From contig NZ_JAGMWN010000005.1 in the NCBI RefSeq assembly GCF_017963645.1, positions 310,001 through 374,000 on the forward strand: a DNA stretch of 64,000 nucleotides. The letters are read 5' to 3'. Position 1 is the first letter of the stretch. Each line of letters opens with the position of its first letter. Source of the DNA: Marivibrio halodurans. GTDB lineage: Bacteria > Pseudomonadota > Alphaproteobacteria > UBA8366 > Aestuariispiraceae. Positions 8,699-18,300 of the stretch are shown piece by piece. The notes beneath the pieces were generated by a model that did no database searches, was not told the DNA's origin, and was given only the letters and a program-made list of their open reading frames with translations. The position numbers and the translations under genes are program-made.

Positions 8699-9451
8699 TC
8701 AATCCAACGGGATCGCATCGTCCGAGAAGACGCTCTCCACCCCCATGGCGAGGAGCCGCCGCGCATCGGCCGGATCGTTGACCGTATAGCAGCGGATCGC
8801 CGCGCCGGTGGCGACGACCGCCGCCGCCCGGTCCGCCGTCAGGCGCACCGCATCGCAATGCAGCGCCTGGGCGCCGACGGCATCCATATGGGCGCGCCAA
8901 TCCACGCCGATCGCATCGAAAAGCGGGGCATAGTCATGTCCCGGATGGACCGCATGCGCGGCGCGCAGGGCATCCGGCGAGAAGCTGGAGACGACCGGCG
9001 GCGCCAGGCGCGCGGGCCAGTGATCGCGCAGCAGGCGGGCGACGGCCTCCCCGGTCTCGACCTCATGGCCCTCGGCCGGCTTGATCTCCACATTGGCGCC
9101 GAGGTCGAGGCGGTCGAGCGCCGCCAGCGCCTCCACGAGGGTCGGGACGGCCTCCCCCGCGAAGGCGGCGGAAAACCACCGCCCGGCATCAAGCCGCTTC
9201 AACGCGTCCAATCCCGTCTCCGCGACCCGCCCTTCCGTGCCGGTCGTGCGGCGCAGCGTCTCGTCATGGATCACCACGGGCGTCCCGTCGCCGCAAAGCA
9301 TCACATCGAATTCCACCCACCGGACACCCAGGCGGGCGGCTTCCTCGAAGGCGGCGATGGTGTTCTCCGGCGCCCGCGCGCTCGCCCCGCGATGGGCGAT
9401 CAGGCGGGGGACATCGGTACGCGGATGGTAACGGGACACGGGCTCGCTCAC
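8699..9451 (-). CDS. ugpQ: Glycerophosphodiester phosphodiesterase
   Basis: A cytoplasmic GDPD-family TIM-barrel enzyme of 250 residues that hydrolyses glycerophosphodiesters to glycerol-3-phosphate and an alcohol. The catalytic signature is intact: LIAHRGASARAPENT (His, Arg, Glu), WVEFDVMLCGDG (Glu and Asp metal ligands) and PVVIHDETLRRTT (second catalytic His). The late NVEIKPAEGHE and YTVND motifs also fit UgpQ-type members. It starts with the GTG at 9451, which overlaps the TGA of the upstream sulfatase-fold gene in a GTGA, so the two are translationally coupled. This suggests joint handling of phosphodiesters or phosphonate esters. Confidence 0.93.
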   Translation of the reverse strand: MSEPVSRYHPRTDVPRLIAHRGASARAPENTIAAFEEAARLGVRWVEFDVMLCGDGTPVVIHDETLRRTTGTEGRVAETGLDALKRLDAGRWFSAAFAGEAVPTLVEALAALDRLDLGANVEIKPAEGHEVETGEAVARLLRDHWPARLAPPVVSSFSPDALRAAHAVHPGHDYAPLFDAIGVDWRAHMDAVGAQALHCDAVRLTADRAAAVVATGAAIRCYTVNDPADARRLLAMGVESVFSDDAIPLD

Positions 9452-11058
9452 AGCGCGCCCTCGAAGCGTTCATCCTCGTATGCCGTCGCTCCGCGATCGA
9501 TATGGTAATGGGTCAAGGTCTGTTCGTCGCTCGCCATCCGCCAGGACAGCAGTTTCGCGCGCATCTCCGCCAGGACCTCGCGATAGGCCGGGTCGTCCGC
9601 CCGGTTCACCAATTGATGCCGGTCCGCCTCCAGATCGTAGAGCAGCGGCGGCAGGGCCTGGAAATGCACGTATTTGAAGCGCCCGTCATTGATCATGGCG
9701 AGCCCGCAATCCTGGCTGCGCAGGCCGAGGGCACGCTCGGCCCCACGCCCGACCGGATCGCCGAAATCATATTCCACATGCGCGGCATCGCGCCAACGCG
9801 CCGGCGTCCTTCCTTCCAGCCAGGCAAGGAGCGGGACCCCATCCATGCCGCGCGGCACCGGCGCGCCCAGGAGGCTCAGCACCGTGGGCGCCACATCGAC
9901 CGATTCGGTGAAGGCCTCCACCCGTCGGCCGCGCCCGGCGGCCGCCTCCGGGCGGGGGTCGCGCACGATCAGCGGCACGCGATAGCTCTCGTCGAAGAAG
10001 CCGGTCTTGGAGAGCATCCAGTGATCGCCCAACTGCTCCCCATGATCGGAGGTAAGGACGATCAGCGTCTCGTCATAGGCATCGTTTTCATGCAGCCAAT
10101 CGAGGATTCGGGCGAAGCAGTCCTCCACCTCGTTGATCATGCCGTAATAGGTCGCGCGAAGTTGGGCCAGTTCCTCGTCCGCCATCTCCGCGGGCGCGAC
10201 CGACCGGCCGACGAAAGCGCCGACACCGGCATTGGTGCCGCCGGCCCGGCCGTTGATCTTGAAATCCAGGAAGGGATGGACCGACGCCTCCGCCCACGCG
10301 CTTTCCGCGCGGACCGGCGCGGGCGTCTTCTCCGGCGCGTAGCGCGCGTGATAGGGCGCCGGCGCGATGAAGGGCGGATGCGGGCTGATATAGCTGACAT
10401 GGGCGAACCACGGGGCGCCACCCCGCGCCTCCAGGTAACGCAGCACCTCGTTGGTCAGGAAGGCGCCGTTGCTGTCGGCGGCCTTGTAGCGCGCGGGTGC
10501 CGCGCAATAGGCGCGACCCGCCGCCTCCGCCTCGGCCAGCGCTTCCGCCGTCGGACGGAAGATATCCCAGGGTTTCTCCGGAACGGGGAAGCCCTTCGCC
10601 TTCAAATCCGCGAACCATGTCCCGAAATCGTCGTCCAACCGGCAGACCCGGGTCATCCCGGGCAGCACGCCCTCATAGCTGTCGAAGATCGGATCGGCGC
10701 CGTCGCGCCCGCGAGGGTCGGGCGAGATATCGGTATAGCCGAACAGCGCCGGATCATAGCCGAGGCGCCGCGTCTCCAACGCCAGATTGGTGAAGCGCGC
10801 GTCAAGCGGCGTGCCGTTGCGCAAGGAACGGTGCCGGTGAAGATAGGTCCCGGTGAAGAGCGATGCGCGCGCCGGGCCGCAAGGACAGGTCACCGACCAA
10901 TGATTGGCGAAATGCGTCGCATCGGCCGCGAAGGCGTCCAGCACGGGCGTGCGCAGCAAGGGATGGTCCATCGCGGACAGGCAATCCCACCGCCACTGGT
11001 CGAAGGTAACCAGCAGGATGTTGCGGATGGCGGACGGGCGGTTGGGATCGATGGTCAT
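9448..11058 (-). CDS. Phosphonate monoester hydrolase / phosphodiesterase (formylglycine type)
   Basis: A 536-residue alkaline-phosphatase-superfamily hydrolase. The overall pattern is closest to the phosphonate monoester hydrolases of Rhizobium and Burkholderia rather than to classic sulfatases: TCPCGPARASLFTG, then HRSLRNGTPLD, SPHPPFIAPAPYH, TSDHGEQLGDH and HVEYDFGD near the C-terminus. The CxPxR motif places the formylglycine-forming cysteine at C60, with metal ligands in VTFDQWRWD and TSDHG. Such enzymes hydrolyse phosphonate monoesters and phosphodiesters. I start at the ATG at 11058 (MTIDPNRPSAIRNILL); a longer frame adds 33 residues with no homology. A formylglycine-generating or equivalent maturase is needed and is not in this window. 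It is the first gene of a two-gene operon with ugpQ. Confidence 0.88.
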   Translation of the reverse strand: MTIDPNRPSAIRNILLVTFDQWRWDCLSAMDHPLLRTPVLDAFAADATHFANHWSVTCPCGPARASLFTGTYLHRHRSLRNGTPLDARFTNLALETRRLGYDPALFGYTDISPDPRGRDGADPIFDSYEGVLPGMTRVCRLDDDFGTWFADLKAKGFPVPEKPWDIFRPTAEALAEAEAAGRAYCAAPARYKAADSNGAFLTNEVLRYLEARGGAPWFAHVSYISPHPPFIAPAPYHARYAPEKTPAPVRAESAWAEASVHPFLDFKINGRAGGTNAGVGAFVGRSVAPAEMADEELAQLRATYYGMINEVEDCFARILDWLHENDAYDETLIVLTSDHGEQLGDHWMLSKTGFFDESYRVPLIVRDPRPEAAAGRGRRVEAFTESVDVAPTVLSLLGAPVPRGMDGVPLLAWLEGRTPARWRDAAHVEYDFGDPVGRGAERALGLRSQDCGLAMINDGRFKYVHFQALPPLLYDLEADRHQLVNRADDPAYREVLAEMRAKLLSWRMASDEQTLTHYHIDRGATAYEDERFEGAL

Positions 11059-11107
11059 GATGGCGCGGAGAGTAGCAGCGCCCCATTGCGCTTTCGAGAC
11101 GGATATT

Positions 11108-12139
11108 TCAAATCGCGGGCACGAACCGCACGGCCATGCTGCCGATATAGGCCACATAGGCCAGAAGCAGCACCGCGCCGCCGAACCGGCCGATGGTGCA
11201 GGCCCGGATCAGCAACACCATGACCAGGAGCGACGCCGCCAGCATGACCCATAGATCGATCGCCTGAATATCCGGCGAAATCACCAGCGGTTGGACGATC
11301 GCGGTTATGCCCAGGATAGACAGCACATTGAAGACGCAGGAGCCCATGACGTTCGCGATCGCGACGTCGGTATGGTGGCGCAGCGCGGCCACCACCGTCG
11401 CCGCCAATTCCGGGAGCGAGGTGCCGAGCGCCACCAGCGTCAAGCCGACGATACTCTGCGGCACGCCGAATCGATAGGCGATACCGGTCGCGCCATCGAC
11501 CAACAGATGCGCGCCGAACAGCAACCCCGCCAACCCGACGATATTGAGCGCCAGGATCACCCAGATGTTCTGGGGAACCTCGCCGACTTCCTCCAGTTCC
11601 TTCACATGGATATCGTCGGGGTCGGTGCCGGCCTCCGCGGCGGCTTCGGCCGCGGCCCTGTCCGCCGCCGCCTTGTCGGCGGCGGCCTTCTTCTGGGTCC
11701 GCCGGTCGCAGCGATAGGACCAGAACAGGATACCGACCAGCATCGCCACCATGATGGCGCCCTGCCAGCGCACGATCTCGCCCGTCATGCCGAGCGCGAC
11801 GAGAATGATGGCCGTGCCGATCATCATGCCCGCGTCGCGCTTGGCCGCGCCCGCCTCGCAGGTCAGCGGGGAGATCACCGCGCCCACGCCCAGGATGAGC
11901 AAGAGGTTCGAGATGTTGGAGCCGACGACATTGCCGATGGCGAGCGCCGATTGCCCCTGCAACGCGGCATCCAGCGTCACCACCAGTTCCGGCGCGGAGG
12001 TCCCGAACCCCACGACCGTCAACCCGATCATCGCGGGCGACACACCGAGCTTTTGAGCCAACCCGATCGCACCGCGCAAAGCCCCCTCGCCGGCGATGAA
12101 CAACATCGCCAAGCCAACGGCCACGAATATGAAATCCAT
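11108..12139 (-). CDS. Calcium/sodium antiporter, YrbG-type
   Basis: A 343-residue inner-membrane cation/Ca2+ exchanger of the CaCA family. It has two inverted repeats, each carrying the ion-binding motif: GFGTSAPELVVT near residue 42 and ALGTSLPELAAT in the second half. About ten hydrophobic helices are visible. Between the halves lies a cytoplasmic loop with an Ala-rich A-A-A-D-K/R repeat (roughly residues 150-175) that looks helical. The ATG at 12139 begins MDFIFVAVGLAMLF; a GTG 48 bases upstream would add a charged leader. It is divergent from the AraC regulator. Confidence 0.92.
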   Translation of the reverse strand: MDFIFVAVGLAMLFIAGEGALRGAIGLAQKLGVSPAMIGLTVVGFGTSAPELVVTLDAALQGQSALAIGNVVGSNISNLLLILGVGAVISPLTCEAGAAKRDAGMMIGTAIILVALGMTGEIVRWQGAIMVAMLVGILFWSYRCDRRTQKKAAADKAAADRAAAEAAAEAGTDPDDIHVKELEEVGEVPQNIWVILALNIVGLAGLLFGAHLLVDGATGIAYRFGVPQSIVGLTLVALGTSLPELAATVVAALRHHTDVAIANVMGSCVFNVLSILGITAIVQPLVISPDIQAIDLWVMLAASLLVMVLLIRACTIGRFGGAVLLLAYVAYIGSMAVRFVPAI

Positions 12140-12219
12140 AAGAATCGCGGACCCCGCCTTGGTTCGCTTACGCGTGTTTCCCCCCACGCAAAGCCCCTGA
12201 GATATGCGGGTGGCCGGCG

Positions 12220-12234
12220 AAATTGCAAGCCCGC
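12220..12234. promoter_or_regulatory. Candidate AraC-family site (partial copy)
   Basis: AAATTGCAAGCCCGC matches AAATCTGCAAGCCCGC upstream of azlC (13256-13271) with a single missing base. It lies in the gap between the antiporter and the AraC gene. Assignment as an operator is inferred from its repetition in the two promoter regions. Confidence 0.35.
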
Positions 12235-12289
12235 CTCCCCTGGTAAAGTCACCGAGGGCTGTCAGGCTCGGCGCGCGCGGGAACGGGGT

Positions 12290-12305
12290 CGCACTAATCT
12301 ACAAG
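12290..12305. promoter_or_regulatory. Candidate AraC-family operator upstream of its own gene
   Basis: CGCACTAATCTACAAG shares 14 of 16 bases with the site at 13251-13266 ahead of azlC. It stands about 33 bases before the AraC start codon, a reasonable place for autoregulation. Confidence 0.45.
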
Positions 12306-12337
12306 AGCCGGGGAAACATTCCTGCTAGGGTAACGCC

Positions 12338-13219
12338 ATGAGGTCGCCAGCGAACCGCGCCATCGCGCAATATGAGGCCATAGACGCCGGGGCCCTCGGC
12401 GCCGACGACTCGACGTTATTCTGGCGCGACCCACGCTGGCACGACCTGGAGTGCCTTGCGGCCCGTTTCGTTCGCCATGTCTACGCCCCGCATGTCCACG
12501 ACACCTATGCCCTCGGCGTCATCCTGGCGGGCGCGGAGCATTATCGCTATCGCGGGGTGGAGCATGTCGCGGGGGCCGGGGATCTCGTGATCCTCGACCC
12601 GCACGAGCTGCATGACGGCCGTCCCGCGGAGGGCGGCTATCGCTATCGCATGATGTATCCCGCCCCGAGCCTGATGGCGGAGATCGCGGGCGAGATCGCG
12701 GACGGACCGGCGCGCGCCCCGCATTTCCCCGAGGCCAAACTGACCGATCCGGAGGTCGGGCACGCCGTGGCGCGTCTCCACGCCCTGCTCGGCCAAGCGC
12801 CGGAGAAATTGCAGGCCGACGGGGCGTTCCTGGAAACCATGGCGCTGCTGATCGGGCGCCACGGCCGGGATGCGCCGGTGGATCGTCCCGCCGGACGGGA
12901 GGACAAAGCGGTCGCGCGCGTGTGCGAGGCGATCGAGGATACCCTGGACGAGGATTGGTCGATGGAGGCGCTGGCCACCCTGGTCGGCTTCAGCCGCTAT
13001 CGCTTGATCCGCTGTTTCCGCCGGGCGCTCGGCGTGACGCCGCATGCCTATCGCACCTCGCGCCGGGTGATCCGCGCGAAGCGGAGCTTGGCGGCCGGGG
13101 CCACGCCAGCGATCGCCGCGCTGGAGGCCGGCTTCTACGATCAGGCGCATCTGACCCGCGTCTTCAAGAGCGTCGTCGGCGTCACGCCCGCCACCTTCCG
13201 GCGCGGCTGTCTCACCTGA
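12338..13219 (+). CDS. AraC family transcriptional regulator
   Basis: A 293-residue regulator. The N-terminal cupin-like AraC ligand-binding domain (about residues 40-130) has a HVYAPHVHDTYALGVI strand and a DLVILDPHELHDGRP turn typical of this class. The C-terminal domain at about 195-290 has the two helix-turn-helix units, recognised by WSMEALATLVGFSRYRLIR and the closing LEAGFYDQAHLTRVFK then GVTPATFRR. AraC regulators of this type are often next to azlCD and sense amino acids, so it probably controls the downstream exporter pair about 110 bases away. Two similar 16-base sites before its own start and before azlC support this. Confidence 0.93.
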   Translation: MRSPANRAIAQYEAIDAGALGADDSTLFWRDPRWHDLECLAARFVRHVYAPHVHDTYALGVILAGAEHYRYRGVEHVAGAGDLVILDPHELHDGRPAEGGYRYRMMYPAPSLMAEIAGEIADGPARAPHFPEAKLTDPEVGHAVARLHALLGQAPEKLQADGAFLETMALLIGRHGRDAPVDRPAGREDKAVARVCEAIEDTLDEDWSMEALATLVGFSRYRLIRCFRRALGVTPHAYRTSRRVIRAKRSLAAGATPAIAALEAGFYDQAHLTRVFKSVVGVTPATFRRGCLT

Positions 13220-13250
13220 CACCGACCGCCCCGGCCCGCACAGGCCGGGG

Positions 13251-13271
13251 CGCACAAATCTGCAAGCCCGC
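13251..13271. promoter_or_regulatory. Candidate AraC-family operator upstream of azlC
   Basis: The sequence from 13251 to 13271 contains CGCACAAATCTGCAAG, a near copy of the site before the AraC gene, and extends to match the partial copy at 12220. It lies about 60-80 bases before the azlC start codon. Confidence 0.45.
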
Positions 13272-13328
13272 GCGCGTGAACGGCGCTATGCGTCCTCCCG
13301 ACTCCGATGGAATTACCGGGAAGGATCG

Positions 13329-14066
13329 ATGCGCGACACGCCCTCTTCCCCCGCGGCCGCCTCCTTCGCGAGCGAGGCGCGGCGGGGCCTGATCGATATC
13401 CTGCCGCTGCTGCTGGGCGCGGTTCCCTTCGCCATGCTGTGCGGCGCGCTCGCCGCGCAGAAGGGCCTGAGCCCGGCGGAGCTAGGGCTGATGAGCGCGG
13501 CCGTCTATGCCGGCGGCGCGCAGTTCATCGCGATCGAGATGTGGGCGAGCCCGACGCCCGTGCTGGCGGTCGTCGCGACGACGCTTCTCGTCAATGCCCG
13601 CCATGTGCTGATGGGCGCGGCGATCGCCCCACATCTTCGCCATCTGCCGGGGCCCGTCCGGGCGCTCTACATCACCATCCTGACGGATGAGAGCTGGGCC
13701 GTCGGCATGCGCCGGGCGACGCGGGGGGTGGGTCTCAGCCCCGGTTACGTGTTGGGAATGATCGTCCCCTTCTATCTGCAATGGCCGGCGGCGGGCGTGA
13801 TCGGGTGCCTGTTCGGCGGCCTGGTGCGGGATCCGGCGCGAATCGGCGCGGATTTCGTCTTCACCGCCGTGTTCCTGTGCCTCGTGGTGGGGCTTTGGCG
13901 CGGCCGGCATTCCACCGCCCCGGTATTGGCCGCCGCCGCGAGCGCGACGCTCGTGCATCTGGCGGTGCCGGGGGTCTGGTATATCTTCGCCGGCGCGCTC
14001 GCGGGGACGCTGGCGGGGGCGCTCACCGCCCCGCGCACGGCGGGGGAGACGCGCGATGACGGCTGA
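13329..14066 (+). CDS. azlC: AzlC family branched-chain amino-acid exporter large subunit
   Basis: A 245-residue inner-membrane protein of the AzlC/YgaZ family, which together with the small AzlD partner exports branched-chain amino acids. The family motif GAVPFAMLCGALAAQKGLSP is near residues 30-49, followed by VYAGGAQFIAIEMW and VNARHVLMGAAIAPHLR. Several membrane helices follow. AAGGA stands just before the ATG. The 3' end overlaps azlD by 11 bases, so the pair is co-translated. Confidence 0.95.
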   Translation: MRDTPSSPAAASFASEARRGLIDILPLLLGAVPFAMLCGALAAQKGLSPAELGLMSAAVYAGGAQFIAIEMWASPTPVLAVVATTLLVNARHVLMGAAIAPHLRHLPGPVRALYITILTDESWAVGMRRATRGVGLSPGYVLGMIVPFYLQWPAAGVIGCLFGGLVRDPARIGADFVFTAVFLCLVVGLWRGRHSTAPVLAAAASATLVHLAVPGVWYIFAGALAGTLAGALTAPRTAGETRDDG

Positions 14067-14382
14067 GGGTTTCTGGAGTCTCGATCCGATGAATCTCGCG
14101 GCCATCCTGGGCATGGCGCTGGTAACGCTGGCCACGCGCTGGGCGGGCTATGTCGCGGTCGCGCGTCTCAACCCGACCGGCCGCTTCAAGGCGGCCCTGG
14201 AAAGCGTGCCGCCCGCCGTCCTGACCAGTCTGGTGGCGCCGATGACGCTCGCCACCGGCCCGGCGGAGAGCATCGCGGCCGCGATCACCGTGCTGGCGGC
14301 ATGGCGTCTGCCGACGCTGGCGGCGGTGATCCTGGGTGTCGGATCGGTCGTCCTGCTTCGAGCCGTCATGCCGATGGCGTGA
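14056..14382 (+). CDS. azlD: AzlD family branched-chain amino-acid exporter small subunit
   Basis: A 108-residue AzlD/YgaH partner of AzlC with about four membrane helices. Motifs include LATRWAGYV and the LESVPPAVLTSLVAP segment typical of the family. The ATG at 14056 is preceded by GGGGGAG and lies inside the last codons of azlC. It closes the AraC-azlC-azlD module. Confidence 0.93.
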   Translation: MTAEGFWSLDPMNLAAILGMALVTLATRWAGYVAVARLNPTGRFKAALESVPPAVLTSLVAPMTLATGPAESIAAAITVLAAWRLPTLAAVILGVGSVVLLRAVMPMA

Positions 14383-14465
14383 TGCCTCGGCGGAATGGAC
14401 CCGGGAACAGGGCGTTGGCAGGGGGCCGGAGGAAGGAGCCGATCGGATAGAGCCCCGCTTGGGGA

Positions 14466-15095
14466 TCAATCCACGCGGCCGCCATATGGCGCGGGCGCGT
14501 CGGCGCGCCATTGCGCCGCATCCGTCAGACGGGGATCGGTCGGACGAATCGCGACCAACACCCGGTCGACACGCTGGCCGTTGGCGGTAAGCGGCAGCAT
14601 CAATCGGTCATACCCGTAGCGCGCGATGACCCCGAAGAGCTTTCGCCGCTTATAGAGCGGCTCCGCCTTCATGGCGCAACGCTCATAGGCAGCCAACACC
14701 TCGCGCCTGATTCGCGCACTGAAATGACCATCGACATAGCTTCCCGACGGGTCCGCGCCGTAGAGGCGCACCAAGTCCGCCCCCACCCAGAGATACCGGG
14801 CGCGGAACGGAGCCTCGACCTCCACCATGGCGAGCGCGGCACGGCACGGCGCCATCATTTCAGCCGATAGGGCGGACTGGAACGGCGCCGCGTGTCCATG
14901 GCGGAGGGAAAGCCAATCACGATACAGCGCCCGAAAATCCTCAGGCACGATACGACCCGGCACGATCGGCGGCCGCCCATCCCATATTCGCCGTGTCGCG
15001 TTTGGCCGCGAGACACGCGTCTCGGCGGGGGTAACGGGTGGATATACGGTATCGACCGTCGGCTCCCGCCCCCGGTCATCGGCGGAATCGCTCAT
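14466..15095 (-). CDS. PAS_5 domain protein
   Basis: A 209-residue soluble protein of the PAS_5 family. The N-terminal 55 residues are polar and probably flexible. The middle carries VPEDFRALYRDWLSLRHG, an RARYLWVGADLVRLYGADPSGSY strand corresponding to the R-x-x-G-T-x-L core of these domains, and the end has YGYDRLMLPLTANGQRVDRVL, the characteristic closing strand. The ATG at 15095 has GAGG about five bases upstream. There is no output domain. It is one of three such genes in the window and is divergent from the 5-oxoprolinase gene. Confidence 0.75.
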   Translation of the reverse strand: MSDSADDRGREPTVDTVYPPVTPAETRVSRPNATRRIWDGRPPIVPGRIVPEDFRALYRDWLSLRHGHAAPFQSALSAEMMAPCRAALAMVEVEAPFRARYLWVGADLVRLYGADPSGSYVDGHFSARIRREVLAAYERCAMKAEPLYKRRKLFGVIARYGYDRLMLPLTANGQRVDRVLVAIRPTDPRLTDAAQWRADAPAPYGGRVD

Positions 15096-15336
15096 GACCT
15101 CACTATATCATGGCGGGAAACGACGCCACAAATGCGAGCATTTTAGACAACAGGCCGCGCTTTTCCCGGAGGGTCGGTGCAGGGTACGGCCCATCCTTAC
15201 CGCCGCCGGACCGCCGCTGGATTGACGCACGATCCCGCAACCGCTCAAATCGGCCTGCGTCCCGGGCCGGTAAGCCCGCCCTTTTCTTCCGCCCCGCCCG
15301 CGTCGGTGGGAACGATCTGACAGGAAAGCTTGGCCG

Positions 15337-18300
15337 ATGAGCGAGAATGCGAGCGCCGGCCCCACCGCGGGCTTGCAGGATGTCGCCGACCAGCGCGACG
15401 GCTGGCAATTCTGGGTCGATCGCGGCGGCACCTTCACCGATTTGGTGGGACGTTCACCCGACGGACGGCTGGTGACGCACAAGCTGTTGAGCGAGAACCC
15501 GGAAGCCTATGCCGACGCCGCCGTGCAGGGCGTGCGGGATCTGCTGGAGTTAGGCCCGGACGACACCATCCCGGCCGAGGCCATCGACGCGGTCAAGATG
15601 GGCACCACGGTCGCGACCAACGCCCTGCTGGAGCGCAAGGGCGACCGGACGCTTCTGATCGTGACCAAGGGCTTCCGCGATGCGCTGCGCATCGGCTATC
15701 AGGCACGCCCGCGCCTTTTCGATCGGCATATCGTGCTGCCGGAACTGCTCTACGACCGGGTGGAGGAAGTGGCGGAACGCCTCGACGCCGGGGGCGAGGT
15801 GGTGACCCCACTCGACCTGGAGGATTTGGAGCCCCGGCTGCGCGCCGCCTATGACGACGGCATCCGCGCGGTCGCGATCCTTTGCATGCATGCCTATCGC
15901 TATCCCCAGCACGAGGAGCGGATCGCCGAACTCGCCAAGGAAACCGGCTTCACCCAGATATCCACCAGCCATGCGACGAGCCCTTTGATAAAGCTGGTCG
16001 GGCGCGGCGATACGACGGTGGTGGACGCCTATCTCTCCCCGATCCTTCGGCGCTATGTCGATCAGGTGGCGGGGGCGTTGGGCGATGTCCGCCTGCAATT
16101 CATGCAATCGAACGGCGGCCTGACCGACGCGCGCCTGTTCCAGGGCAAGGACGCCATCCTCTCCGGTCCCGCGGGCGGTATCGTCGGCGCGGTGAAGACC
16201 AGCGCGCAGGCCGGATTCGATAAGCTCATCACCTTCGACATGGGCGGCACATCGACCGACGTCGCCCATTACAACGGTGAATTGGAGCGCGCCTTCGAGA
16301 CCCTGGTCGCCGGCGTGCGCATGCGCGCGCCGATGATGCAGATCCATACGGTCGCGGCCGGCGGTGGGTCGATCTGCCGCTTCGACGGCGCGCGCTATCG
16401 CGTCGGGCCGGAGAGCGCGGGCGCCGACCCCGGCCCCGCCTGCTATCGCCGGGACGGGCCGCTGGCGGTGACCGACTGCAATGTCATGCTGGGCAAGTTG
16501 CAGCCGGATTTCTTCCCGGCCGTGTTCGGCCCGAACCAGGACCAACCCCTCGACACCGAGGCGGTGGCACGCAAGTTCGCCGATCTGGCCGAGGAAATCC
16601 GCGCCGCGACCGGCGACGACCGCGCGCCGGAGGACGTGGCCGAAGGGTTCCTGAAGATCGCGGTCGAGAACATGGCGAACGCGATCAAGAAAATCTCCGT
16701 CCAGCGCGGCTATGACGTTGGCGACTATACCCTGGTCAGCTTCGGCGGCGCCGGCGGCCAGCATGCCTGCCTGGTCGCCGACGCGCTGGGGATGAGCCGG
16801 GTTCTGCTGCATCCCTTCGCGGGCGTGCTATCGGCCTATGGCATGGGACTGGCCGACGTGCGGGCGCTGCGCGAGCAGTCGATCGAGAAGGATTTGGACC
16901 GATCGCTGGAAAGCGGCGAGTTGGCCGAGGCCCTCGACCGCATGGCCCGGTCCGCGCATGACGAACTGACCGGCCAGGACGTGCCGGAGGAGAAGATCGC
17001 GATCCATCGGCGGGTGCATATCCGCTATGACGGGTCGGACACGCCGCTCGACGTGCCCTTCGGCACGAAGGAGCAGATGATCGCCGCCTTCGAGGCGGAA
17101 TACCGCGCACGCTTCGGCTTCGTGATGGCCGGCAAGGGGATGATCGCCGCCAACGCCGCCGTGGAAGCGGTCGGCAAGACCTTCGACCTGGCCGAGGACG
17201 AGGAAGGCGCGGAGGGCGCGACACCCGCACCGCTGGCCCGCGTCTCGATGCATTCCGGCGGGGCGCGGCACGAGACCCCGGTCCATGACCGCGATGCGCT
17301 GAAACCCGGCAACCGGATCAAGGGCCCCGCCATCATCGCGGAGAAAACCGGCACCAATGTGGTCGAGCCCGGTTGGGAAGCGGAATTCACCGCCATCGGC
17401 AATCTGGTCCTGCGCCGGGTGGAGACGCTGCACCGCGCGCACGCCATCGGAACGGAGAGCGATCCGGTAATGCTGGAGGTCTTCAACAACCTCTTCATGT
17501 CGATCGCCGAGCAGATGGGCTTCACGCTCCAGAACACCGCCTTCTCGGTCAATATCAAGGAGCGGCTGGATTTCTCCTGCGCGATCTTCGACCGGGACGG
17601 CGGCCTCGTCGCCAACGCCCCGCACATGCCGGTCCATCTGGGCTCCATGGGCGAGAGCGTGCGCGCCGTCATCCGCAATAACGAGGGCACGATCCGGCCC
17701 GGCGACGTCTATGTGCTGAACGCCCCCTATAATGGCGGCACGCACCTGCCGGACGTCACCGTGATAACCCCCGTCTTCGACGAGAAGGGCGCGGATATCC
17801 TGTTCTATGTCGGCAGCCGCGGCCATCAGGCCGATATCGGTGGAACGACGCCGGGCTCAATGCCATCCAATTCCCGGACGGTCGAGGAGGAAGGCGTGCT
17901 GATCGACAATTTCAAGCTGGTCGATCGCGGCGATTTCCGGCGCGATGCCTTGATCGCGCTTCTTTCCTCCGGCCGCTATCCCGCGCGCAATCCGGAACAG
18001 AACGTCGCCGACCTGGAAGCCCAGATCGCGGCGAACGAGAAGGGCGTTCAGGAACTGCGCAAGATGGTCGATCAATTCGGCCTGAAGACCGTCATGGCCT
18101 ATATGGCCCATGTTCAGGACAATGCGGAGGAAAGCGTCCGCCGCGTCATCGACGTGCTGCAACCGGGCTATTTCTCGTACGAGATGGACGACGGATCGGT
18201 CATCAAGGTCGCGGTCTCGATCGACCGGACGCGCCGTCAGGCAACGGTCGATTTCACCGGCACCAGCGCGCAGCGGGATACCAACTTCAACGCCCCTTCG

